In this document: piece after piece, positions 1 through 8,820 of the stretch | How the letters are laid out: the number at the start of each line of letters is the position of its first letter | Position numbering within the stretch: the stretch's first letter is position 1 | Source of the DNA: Planctomycetota bacterium | GTDB lineage: Bacteria; Planctomycetota; Planctomycetia; Pirellulales; JADFKK01 | Direction: 5' to 3' | Assembly: GCA_022564995.1 (NCBI GenBank) | Contig: JADFKK010000026.1 | Location: 1-41,850, forward strand | DNA length: 41,850 bases | Position numbers and translations under genes: made by a program | Notes under the pieces: generated by a model | Databases searched by the model: none | Told to the model about the DNA's origin: nothing | What the model saw: the letters and a program-made list of their open reading frames with translations, nothing else

Positions 1-3000
1 CTTACGGCACTGAGCGAATCGGGCAAAGCCGCCAGCGTGTCGCCGGCGCTGAGCGAATCGCGGGCCACGAGTTGCACTTCCAAGTCGCCGGCCGGAGCCG
101 CTGCCGCCTCGGGCGCTCGGCCGGGCGCGGGCGAGGGCGCGTCGGGCCGCCACGCCTCTGGATAATTGTCGGGGAAGGCGACGGCGCCGTTGTTCTTGTT
201 GGCTGTCAGACTGGCGGCGAAGAACGAAAAATCGCCAAAGTCGACCAGCCCGCTTTTGTCGAAGTCGGCCCACCATGTCAGCGGCGGCTCGGCCTCGCCG
301 ACCGTGTGTTCAAACGCCGCGGCGAAGAACGAGAAGTCGCCAAAATTCACCGTATCGAAATCATCCACGTCGTAGATCACCGCCCACAGTTCGGTCTGCG
401 GCAGCGGGCCGATTTCGGTCGTCGTGGCGGCCGTGCGGACGTTGGTCAAGCGGATACCCAAATCGTACGGCCCGACGCGATGTCCCAACGCGTCGACAAT
501 CGCCTGATCGCCGGCCGTCGGCTCGAACAACACCCGCACCAGCAACACCGGCCGGTCATCGCCCACGTCGCCACGGGTCGCGCTCGCACCGACGTCGCTG
601 ACGATGCCCGCGGTGTCGTCGATGACCCCGCTCTGGCTGCCGCGAAACGCCGGGCCGTATTCAATCCGCGCTGCGGTCGCCAGATCCGTGTTATAAACCA
701 AATCGAACGTCGCCCCGGCAATGCCCACGTCGCTGCCCGCCGGCGTGCTGCCCCAGACCTCGACCCAAAACGCCTCCCACTCGTGCAAAAACGCCGCACT
801 CGTCGGCACCGCCTCGATCTCCCCACCCGCATCCGTCTCGCTCGGCGAGCGAACCACAGTCGCGTCGAGCCGTATCGACGAGCCAACCTGCCGGACCGTA
901 ATCGTGTCCAAAAGATTCACCCCATCCCAATCCACAAACCCCTCCCCAAACCGGCTGAACTCCAGCGCCCCGCGAGAGAGCGAAAACGTCACCTCGCCCG
1001 CCCCGGTCGCCAAAACCTCGACATACCCCAACCGCGCCCAACGCGGCGCCACGCCAACACCCGCCGAGAAACTTCCCCCGCCGAAATCGTCAACCAACCC
1101 CGCCGCGTCATCAACGCTGCCCGAAGGCAGCAAGTTAAACGTCTGCCCATGCGACAGCCCCACCACGTCGGCTGGCGCCGTCGTGAAAGAAATGTCAACG
1201 CTTCCGCCGGCCAGACCAACGCCGGGCGAGCCGACGTCCTGGAGCCAGAGTTCGACGAAATAGGATGTTCCGGCGACTGCTTCCGTCAGAGAATTGGGAA
1301 ACGCATCTGCGACGTCACTCGCGCTGGGTGTTGCAACAACCGCCAACCGAACGTCGACGACGGGCTCACCGACAAGGATCGAAACTCGCGCTACGTCGCT
1401 AGTCTCGTCGGCATCGGTCGCGCGGTAAGTGAAAAAATCATCGCCGCTGAACCCGGGAAGGGGCGTGTACGTGAATGAGCCGTCGGGATTGAAAATCAGC
1501 GATCCGTGCGTCGGGCCATCCTCAAGCGACGCAGCAAGGGTATCGCCATCGATGTCAGTGTCGTTGGCAAGCAGCCCGATCGTCGCGTTTACCGTCAACA
1601 CGGCGTTCGTATCCACCGCGTATTCGTCGACCACAGCGACCGGAGCATCGTTGAGGGGTTCGACGGTTATGGTCACAATGACCGCGGCAGAAAGCTCCGA
1701 ATCCGAGCGCGCCCGATAACGAAAACTGTCGGTGCCGAAGAAGTTCTCTTCGGGCAGATAGGTAAACGAACCGTCGGAGCCCAGGTTCACCTGACCGTGC
1801 TGCGGGTCGACGTCGAGCACAGCCGAAAGGCTGCCGCCTTGCAAGTCGAAGTCGTTGGCGAGAACTCCAGCCGCGGCGGGAACGCTTAGCATTTGATCTT
1901 CTTGGGCCGTGTAGTTGTCGCTAGCAGCCGCCAGCAAAATGTTCTCGTACCAAGCGATCTTGCCGTCGACGAACGATCCGCTGAGCACGTCGAGGTCGCC
2001 ATCGCCGTCCATGTCGACCGCGAACACGCTTGTGGCGCCGTCCGCAGCCGTGCTGATGGAATGGGCCGCAAAGCCTTCGCTGCCGTCCTGCTCGTACCAG
2101 GCGATCGTGCCACCCTCCAAGGACGCACTGAACACGTCGAGGTCGCCGTCGCCGTCCACGTCCGCCGGAAACACGCTAGTGGCTCCACGAACGTTCGCAG
2201 CAAGGTTTTGGAACTCAAATCGATCGGCGTCGAGACTCTTGAACCATGCGATATTGTTGCTATTGATGGCCGCAACGAGCACGTCCATCCGTCCGTCGCC
2301 GTCCACGTCCGCCGGAAACATGCCACTGAGCCCATCGACTGTGAGGGGGGAGGTTCCGGGAATATCGGCGGCCTCAAATCGTATGTCGTCGAAGGCATCA
2401 CTCTGCCCACTACGCGGTTCATGTATTTCGACCCGCGCAATGTTGTTGGGAAATTCAAACCCACCGAAGGTCGCTTGCGACGCGCCCGGCATCGTTGCTG
2501 TAATCGTTCCCAACGGCAATAGGTTGTCGTCGAAGGCAGTCAATTCCCAGCTAGTTACGCTGCCGGAGGCAAGGAGTAGACCGAATCGATTTACAGGGAC
2601 CGAAAAGTCAAATCGCAAATGGGTTCCCTTCGTGGCAGACGCGTAGGTCGAAAGCGTTCTGCCGCCAGAGGCGCTGGGAATGTTTTCAAACAGCACCGCC
2701 AAGCTCCCGTTCGCCACCAGATAACCAGCTTCGCGGAGTATAGAAACAGTAACGCCCGAATAGGTAAAACTCCTAGTCGCGTTGAACGACGGCGGGCCGA
2801 ATTCGATAACGGTTTCAGTTCCGGAGAAGCCGTCGAGATCGATGGGAGAAACGACGGCGCCGACGGTGTGCTTTACAAAGCTCTGGCTGCCGTTGTTCCT
2901 GTACAAGGCGATCCCGCCAAGGAAGGACGCGCTGAGCACGTCCATGTCACCGTCGCCGTCCATGTCCGCCGCAAACACGCTTTTGATTTGATCGACGTTG

Positions 3001-6000
3001 GTACGGATTGTGTGAGCCGTGAATCCCTCGCTGCCATCGTTCTCGTACCACGTGACGTTGCCGTCACCGCTGGACCCGCTGAGCACGTCCACGTCGCCGT
3101 CGCCGTCGATGTCCGCCGCAAACACGCTTATCACACCGGGCACGTCCGTGCTGATGGTGCGGGCCGTGAAGCCCCCGCTGCCGTCGTTCTCGTACCAGAC
3201 GATCTTGTTATTGCCGGCGCCGATCACGTCGACGTCGCCGTCGCCGTCCACGTCCGCCGCAAGTATGTTGCTGCTCGAATTGGCGTCGCTGCTGATGGTG
3301 TGGGCTGTGAATCCTTGGCTGCCGTCGTTCTCGTACCAGGCGATCGTGGTGTCGGACGCACTAAGCACGTCCATGTCGCCGTCGCCGTCGATGTCCGCCG
3401 CAACCACGCTGACGGCCCCATCGGCGGATGTGCCGATGATGTTCTGTCCGCCAAAATTACCGGTTGCCGTCGCGGGCGGATTAATCGCGACTTGGTAGTC
3501 CTCGACTTCGCCATCGGTAGCCGATCCGCCCACCCCCAGATCGCCGGCCGTACTCAAGCGGAATCGCGCATACGTGTTACCGGACGCTGCCCAACTCGGC
3601 ACGTCAAACAGCAAGACGTTGTTGCCGTTGTTGACGCGTACGTTATCGAATACCTGCTCGCCCGGACCGCCCCACGTGCCGTCGCCGTTGAAATCGAACC
3701 AGGCGTCCAACTTCGCGCCGCCCGGCGCATTCTGAATGTTGACGGTGACGCCGGCGTCAAGCTGCCCAACCATGATCGCGCCAAAGGTCACACCGTCTTC
3801 GTCCGATCCATCGCCGTCGGCGTCCGTTGACGGCTGACCATCAAGATCAGCGTCTCGCGTCGCGCCGAGGGTCGGGCCAGTCGCCTCGTGCCGCGCGCCA
3901 TCGTCGGCCAGCGTCGTCGGATACGGCAGCGGGGCGTCACCAAAATCGGACAGGCCGCTCATGTCGATAGTGACCGTCGTCAGCGCCGACTCCAACTCGC
4001 CGTCCGTGGCGCGGTAGGTGAACGTGTCGCTGCCGAAGAAACCCACGTCGGGCGCGTAGGTGAATGAGCCGTTCGGATCGAGTGCAAGACTACCATGGGC
4101 AGCATCTACCACAAGGACGACCGCCAAATCGGCTGAATCGATGTCGCTGTCGTTGGCCAGCAGCCCCGTTTCCGCGTCGACGTCGAGCGTGCCGCCTGCA
4201 TTTAGTTCATACGCATCGTCTTCAGCCACCGGCGCGTCGTTGACCGGTTCGACGGTGATGGTTACCGTCGCCACGTCGGAAGTAAGCTCCCCGTCGCCGG
4301 CCCGATAGGTGAACACATCGGTGCCGAAAAAGTCTGCCTCAGGCGTGTAGCTGAACGATCCGTCGCCGCTGAGCACCAAGTCTCCGTGCTGGACGTCGTC
4401 CACCAGCGCGGCCGTAAGTTCGTCGCCATCGTCGTCGTGGTCGTTGTCAAGAATGCCGACCTGAGGGGCTACGTCGAACTCAATCAGGTAGGCTTCCAGG
4501 CGGAGATCACGAGATACGTTACGCCAAGTCCAATTGGCCGACTTTACGATCTCCACCGCGCCTTGATCGTCGAGATTAGCGGGCTCTCCGGAGGCCCAAT
4601 GAAAGAAGCCAAACGTCTCGCCATTGATCCATCTGAAAGTTCCAGCAATGGTTTGGTACGCACCGATGTAAATCCGTCGCGCGCTCGTGTCATTGAGGAC
4701 GGTGGCCATGAGGAAGTCGTTCTCAAAGCGACTGGTGATTGTCGCCACATGGCCCTCGGCTCCGAGAAACTCCCTGGTCTCTGCATCTAACCATGCATGG
4801 GTGAAATTCCGATCTCCGAACACAACACCGTAGTAATGCCCATTTTCCTCCCACTTGACATACGGCGAGTCGGGCGGGGCGCTCGCCACGGACTCCAAAA
4901 CTTCATCCTCGCGAACCGAAAACGAGTCGTCCAGCGCCACCGGGACGGAGCCGACCGGACGAACGGTAATCGTGACCGTCGCCACGTCGCTGTTGAGGTC
5001 GCCATCGTTGGCCCGGTAGGTGAATGTGTCGGTGCCGAAGAAACTTGCGTTGGGCGTGTAGGTGAAAGAGCCGTCGGGATTGAACTGGAGCGTTCCGTTA
5101 CCTGGACCGCTCGCGAGCGCCGCGGACAGCGCGTCGCCGTTGGCGTCGCTGTCGTTGTCCAGCACACCCGCAGCAGCACCGACGTCCAACACGTTGTTTT
5201 CATCCAAGCTGTACGCGTCGTCGTTTGCCACGGGCGGGAAATTGATGTCACGGACGCTTAACGTCACCGTGACGATGCTTGAGAAAGCGGCGCCGTCGTG
5301 GGCTCGGTAGGTGAATGTGACGTCGCCTTCCGCGGCCGGCGCGGTATAGGAGAACGATCCGTCGCTGCTGAACGTCAACTGGCCAGCCGAAACATCGTCG
5401 ACCAACTCGGCAGTCAGCGGATCGCCCTCGACGTCGGAATCGTTGGCCAGCACACCAGGGGCGGCGACGTCGAATAAGCTGTTGATGGCGACTTCGTAAA
5501 CCTCGCCAGTCGCCACGGGCGCGTCGTTGACCGCTTCGACGGTGATCGTCACCGTTGCCGGATCAGACAGAAACTCGCCGTCGCCGGCACGATAACTGAA
5601 CGTATCGCTGCCAAAAAAATCAACCTCAGGCGTGTAGGTCAGCGATCCGTCGGAGTTGAGCGAGAGCGATCCGTGTTCGGGGCCGTCGACGAGCGCAGCG
5701 GTCAGCGCGTCGCCGTTGGCGTCGCTGTCGTTGGCCAACACACCCGCGGCGGCGGACACATCCAACACGCTGTCTTCGTCGAGCACGTAGGCGTCGTTGT
5801 CGGCCGTTGGCGGAATGTTCACGTCGACGACGTTCAACGTCACGGTGGCGAGATTCGAGTCAAACTCGCCGTCGCTGGCGACGTAGGTAAAGGCGTCGAT
5901 CCCGATGAAGCCTTCCCGCGGCGTGTAAATAAACGTGCCGTCATCTTCAAGTTCGAGCGTGCCGTCGTTGACGTCATCGACAAGCACGACAGACAACACG

Positions 6001-8576
6001 TCTCGATCGACGTCCACGTCGTTCGCAAGCAAGCCGCCATCGAGCTGCAGCGGCGTACCGATAATCCTGACGTCGTCGAACATGAATCGCTCGCTAGACG
6101 ACGTATTCGTCGCCTCGATCGCAATGCGGACGAACGCAAATTCAACGGGAATGTCGACGTCGAACGTCGTCAACGCGCCGAACTCGCCGTTGTCCAGCGC
6201 CTTGAGTTGATCGTCGGGGTCGTCCCTTCCTGAGCCGCCGGTGAGCGTTCCGGGCGTGACGTCGATGGCGCTGAACGTCTGGCCGTCGTCGCTGACTTCG
6301 ACAAACACGCGGATCGTATCCTCGCCAGCTTCAAAATCGCTCCCGCCGCTAGTCTCCCAGGTTCGCACGCCGACCGATACATTTAGAGCCGAATAGAGCG
6401 TTACGTCGACCAGATCGGTGCGGAGTTGAATCGTTCCGCTATGCACCAGGTATTGTTGGTTGCCCGCGCCGAATTCTTGCACGCCCACGCTCGATCCGCT
6501 CATCGAGCCGTCGAAGCCTAATTCCCGGTCTCCCCCGCTGCCTGCCACATAGCGCATCGCTCCGACCGCAGGCTCCTGGAATCCCGTTTCGCCAACAATC
6601 GCTGGCGGCGCGACGGTCGAGGTGACTTCCAGCGGAGTGTTCAGCGCAGTCGTGAACTCGTCATCCACCGCCAACGGCGGGTCGTTGACGGGAGTCACCG
6701 TGATCTGCACCACGGCAACATTCGACTGAAAATCTCCGTCGTCGGCGCGGTAGCTGAATGTGTCCGCGCCGAAAAAGTTCTCGTCCGGCTCGTAACTGAA
6801 AGAGCCGTCGCCATGGAGCGTGAGACTGCCGCTCCGGGGTCCGTCCACCAAAACAGCCGTCAGCGGGTCATCCTGCCGGTCTGTGTCGTTGGCCAACACG
6901 CCTTCGTTCACCGCGATCACCAGCGGCCCGTCTTCCGCGGTTTGGTACGAATCGTCGGTCGCCAGGGGCGCTTCGGGCACGATCGTGATCGTCACGGTTG
7001 CGGGCTCAGACGAGAACAGCGGCGTCTCGACGAAGTAAGTGAACCGGTCCTGGCCGAGGAAGCCGGCCTCGGGCGAATAAGTCAGTGACCCGTCGTCGCC
7101 CAGCGCCAACTGACCGTGCTCGACGTCGTCGACCAGCACGGCCGTGGCCTCGTCCGCATCGCGGTCGTTAGCCAGCACGCCGCTGGCGGCGTCGATCGTG
7201 AGCGTCCCCGCCTCGTCGGCCGCAAACGCATCGTCGATGGCCGTGGGCCGCGGCGGCAATGAGGAATCGACCAGCACGGTGATCGTGGTGGCGGACATCT
7301 CGTTGCCGCTGACGTCGGCGATCTTTTCCTCCCCGCCGCTCAGAATGATCTCGTAGCTGCCGTCGCTGAACGTCGCCCCGTCCGCCAGCAGGCGAATCAC
7401 GTCGCTGGCCGCGTCGTAAGAAAAACTGAACGCGTCGAAGGCCACCGCGTCGCGCGTGATCGATACGGTCGCCGCCGTCACACTCGCGTCGTCAACACGC
7501 ACGTCGGTCAACTGAATCAACAAGTCCAACTGCGGGCGCACCAGCAGTTGTCCGTCCGCCGGATCGGCGTCGAGCGGCCCGTTGTCCAGCGGCAGAATCA
7601 CCTCGGCGGTCGGCGGCGCGACGTCGGGCACGCGCTCGTAAAAATAGATCGGCCGCGGACTGATCTCGTTGACCGTAAAGTACCCACCGGTGGCCGGATC
7701 GAACGTAATCGCCTCGCCCTTCGATTCGTCGGCGTACGGCACCACGGCCGGCTCGACGCCGATCAGCGCCTCGGCGATGGTCTGGCCCGGATCGCGTTGA
7801 TAATAAAAGACGTCGTCGTAGTTTTTTAGGAGAATTTCCAGCCCGTCCGGCGAAACATCGCCGGCCGTCGCCCCGGTCAGCCTCGATCCGTCCGCACCGT
7901 TGCCCCAGGTCGTCATGCCGACCAACGTAGGCGTGATCGGACCGTCGCCGGTCAACTCGGCCTGGGTGATGAGATAGACGTGGTTCTGCTCGTCGCGTTT
8001 CGAGACGATCACCACGTCGCCGCTGAGCGGATCGACCAGCAAGGTTTCCGCGTCGCGAGCGCCGTCAGGATACTTGATCTCGAACGACTCAACCTCCAGC
8101 AGATCGACGTCGATTGCTTCCTGGCCCGCGTCGACGACCGGCTCCTTCAGGCGAAAGATCGTGACCGAATCGCGCCGCGCGGAGTTGTCACCCGTGTCGG
8201 AAATATACAAGTAATCGACGCCCGCCTCCGGACCGGGACCGATCGCGATGTCTTCCCAATCGGTCGCCTGCATGCCGACGAGGCGATAGATCCCCAGATG
8301 CACTCCGGCCGTGTTCATCGCGAACAACCGCGCGGCGTCGCCCGAGTCGTTATGGACCCAGAACACGTCGTCGTTCTGCCGACTGGCGACCATCCCGGAC
8401 GATTCAATGATCTGGTCGAACTGGACCTCACCGACCACCAGGCCCTCAAGAAATTCTGGCGCCACCGACAGCAATCGCCGATCTTCCAGCTTTTCGATGA
8501 CCAGACGCTTCCAATTCGTCCTGGATCGCCAATAAGACGATCGACGCAGTTGATGTGAATTGGGGTGATGCGACAT
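1..8576 (-). CDS. Giant modular surface protein (cadherin-like, GEVED, FG-GAP, C-type lectin, cohesin-like, dockerin), 3' end outside window
   Basis: The frame is open from ATG at 8576 to the left edge, giving 2858 residues without a stop. A purine-rich GGGAG lies about 10 bases before the ATG. Residues 28-37 carry the LEPR-XLL motif (LEDRRLLS), expected for planctomycete exported proteins. Next come a propeller-like region with HNDSGD, DWEDIA and SDTGDN motifs (about 55-315), an Ig-like domain (320-435) and ten cadherin-like repeats with the pattern GVLANDSDxxGD...GSFTYTP. A GEVED domain (about 3490-3960) ends in GEVEDY. Seven FG-GAP/VCBS blades (1935-3430) carry AADxDGDGDxDVL calcium loops. 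Two cohesin-like modules (about 430-1360) precede a dockerin-like pair, VNFGDFSFFAA and VDFGDFSFFAA (210-370), and a third cohesin-like module appears to begin at the edge. A jelly-roll-like module and a C-type lectin module are nested inside cadherin-like repeats. The likely role is adhesion or scaffolding outside the cell. Family assignments are from pattern recognition; no enzyme active site is evident. Confidence 0.85.
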   Translation of the reverse strand, partial: MSHHPNSHQLRRSSYWRSRTNWKRLVIEKLEDRRLLSVAPEFLEGLVVGEVQFDQIIESSGMVASRQNDDVFWVHNDSGDAARLFAMNTAGVHLGIYRLVGMQATDWEDIAIGPGPEAGVDYLYISDTGDNSARRDSVTIFRLKEPVVDAGQEAIDVDLLEVESFEIKYPDGARDAETLLVDPLSGDVVIVSKRDEQNHVYLITQAELTGDGPITPTLVGMTTWGNGADGSRLTGATAGDVSPDGLEILLKNYDDVFYYQRDPGQTIAEALIGVEPAVVPYADESKGEAITFDPATGGYFTVNEISPRPIYFYERVPDVAPPTAEVILPLDNGPLDADPADGQLLVRPQLDLLIQLTDVRVDDASVTAATVSITRDAVAFDAFSFSYDAASDVIRLLADGATFSDGSYEIILSGGEEKIADVSGNEMSATTITVLVDSSLPPRPTAIDDAFAADEAGTLTIDAASGVLANDRDADEATAVLVDDVEHGQLALGDDGSLTYSPEAGFLGQDRFTYFVETPLFSSEPATVTITIVPEAPLATDDSYQTAEDGPLVIAVNEGVLANDTDRQDDPLTAVLVDGPRSGSLTLHGDGSFSYEPDENFFGADTFSYRADDGDFQSNVAVVQITVTPVNDPPLAVDDEFTTALNTPLEVTSTVAPPAIVGETGFQEPAVGAMRYVAGSGGDRELGFDGSMSGSSVGVQEFGAGNQQYLVHSGTIQLRTDLVDVTLYSALNVSVGVRTWETSGGSDFEAGEDTIRVFVEVSDDGQTFSAIDVTPGTLTGGSGRDDPDDQLKALDNGEFGALTTFDVDIPVEFAFVRIAIEATNTSSSERFMFDDVRIIGTPLQLDGGLLANDVDVDRDVLSVVLVDDVNDGTLELEDDGTFIYTPREGFIGIDAFTYVASDGEFDSNLATVTLNVVDVNIPPTADNDAYVLDEDSVLDVSAAAGVLANDSDANGDALTAALVDGPEHGSLSLNSDGSLTYTPEVDFFGSDTFSYRAGDGEFLSDPATVTITVEAVNDAPVATGEVYEVAINSLFDVAAPGVLANDSDVEGDPLTAELVDDVSAGQLTFSSDGSFSYTAPAAEGDVTFTYRAHDGAAFSSIVTVTLSVRDINFPPVANDDAYSLDENNVLDVGAAAGVLDNDSDANGDALSAALASGPGNGTLQFNPDGSFTYTPNASFFGTDTFTYRANDGDLNSDVATVTITVRPVGSVPVALDDSFSVREDEVLESVASAPPDSPYVKWEENGHYYGVVFGDRNFTHAWLDAETREFLGAEGHVATITSRFENDFLMATVLNDTSARRIYIGAYQTIAGTFRWINGETFGFFHWASGEPANLDDQGAVEIVKSANWTWRNVSRDLRLEAYLIEFDVAPQVGILDNDHDDDGDELTAALVDDVQHGDLVLSGDGSFSYTPEADFFGTDVFTYRAGDGELTSDVATVTITVEPVNDAPVAEDDAYELNAGGTLDVDAETGLLANDSDIDSADLAVVLVVDAAHGSLALDPNGSFTYAPDVGFFGSDTFTYRATDGELESALTTVTIDMSGLSDFGDAPLPYPTTLADDGARHEATGPTLGATRDADLDGQPSTDADGDGSDEDGVTFGAIMVGQLDAGVTVNIQNAPGGAKLDAWFDFNGDGTWGGPGEQVFDNVRVNNGNNVLLFDVPSWAASGNTYARFRLSTAGDLGVGGSATDGEVEDYQVAINPPATATGNFGGQNIIGTSADGAVSVVAADIDGDGDMDVLSASDTTIAWYENDGSQGFTAHTISSDANSSSNILAADVDGDGDVDVIGAGNNKIVWYENDGSGGFTARTISTDVPGVISVFAADIDGDGDVDVLSGSSGDGNVTWYENDGSEGFTAHTIRTNVDQIKSVFAADMDGDGDMDVLSASFLGGIALYRNNGSQSFVKHTVGAVVSPIDLDGFSGTETVIEFGPPSFNATRSFTYSGVTVSILREAGYLVANGSLAVLFENIPSASGGRTLSTYASATKGTHLRFDFSVPVNRFGLLLASGSVTSWELTAFDDNLLPLGTITATMPGASQATFGGFEFPNNIARVEIHEPRSGQSDAFDDIRFEAADIPGTSPLTVDGLSGMFPADVDGDGRMDVLVAAINSNNIAWFKSLDADRFEFQNLAANVRGATSVFPADVDGDGDLDVFSASLEGGTIAWYEQDGSEGFAAHSISTAADGATSVFAVDMDGDGDLDVLSGSFVDGKIAWYENILLAAASDNYTAQEDQMLSVPAAAGVLANDFDLQGGSLSAVLDVDPQHGQVNLGSDGSFTYLPEENFFGTDSFRYRARSDSELSAAVIVTITVEPLNDAPVAVVDEYAVDTNAVLTVNATIGLLANDTDIDGDTLAASLEDGPTHGSLIFNPDGSFTYTPLPGFSGDDFFTYRATDADETSDVARVSILVGEPVVDVRLAVVATPSASDVADAFPNSLTEAVAGTSYFVELWLQDVGSPGVGLAGGSVDISFTTAPADVVGLSHGQTFNLLPSGSVDDAAGLVDDFGGGSFSAGVGVAPRWARLGYVEVLATGAGEVTFSLSRGALEFSRFGEGFVDWDGVNLLDTITVRQVGSSIRLDATVVRSPSETDAGGEIEAVPTSAAFLHEWEAFWVEVWGSTPAGSDVGIAGATFDLVYNTDLATAARIEYGPAFRGSQSGVIDDTAGIVSDVGASATRGDVGDDRPVLLVRVLFEPTAGDQAIVDALGHRVGPYDLGIRLTNVRTAATTTEIGPLPQTELWAVIYDVDDFDTVNFGDFSFFAAAFEHTVGEAEPPLTWWADFDKSGLVDFGDFSFFAASLTANKNNGAVAFPDNYPEAWRPDAPSPAPGRAPEAAAAPAGDLEVQLVARDSLSAGDTLAALPDSLSAV

Positions 8577-8613
8577 GGACACAACTCTCCCTATGACAAG
8601 CGCAATGGTGCGG

Positions 8614-8820
8614 CGGCGCCCGCCCCGTGAAGCACCGCCAACAGAACCCGGCCATTCGACACCGAGCAGCGTTAGAAAGCTATTCTATCGTCTCGTGGCC
8701 TAGAACGCCAACGTGTAGTGAAGGACAACCACTTTGGCCACTGCGCTGCGCGTAGATTGGCAGGAAACTCGGGATTTGGTGGCCCAGCCAACGGTTCGCG
8801 GCGACTCGTCATCCTATCGA
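8614..8820. repeat. Duplicated 3' flank, copy 1
   Basis: This stretch covers the 3' end of the 8814-13556 gene and the leader of the giant gene. It resembles 13845-14050, which covers the 3' end of the next minus-strand gene. Shared blocks include AGCTATTCTAT (8678 and 13910), GCCAACGTGT and CCCAGCCAACGGTTCG. The likeness suggests that the C-terminal coding end and about 200 bases of downstream DNA were duplicated together. The same DNA could hold promoter elements for the giant gene, but I see no clear -35/-10 pair. Confidence 0.6.

Noticed and set aside
72..1478. Long plus-strand open frame opposite the end of the giant gene
   Set aside because: It is Arg- and Pro-rich without any recognisable motif, and the minus strand there encodes clear dockerin and cohesin-like sequence.
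2619..3830. Plus-strand open frame with repeated HVHVAVAVDVRRKHA-like text
   Set aside because: The repetition is the antisense image of the FG-GAP blades on the minus strand.
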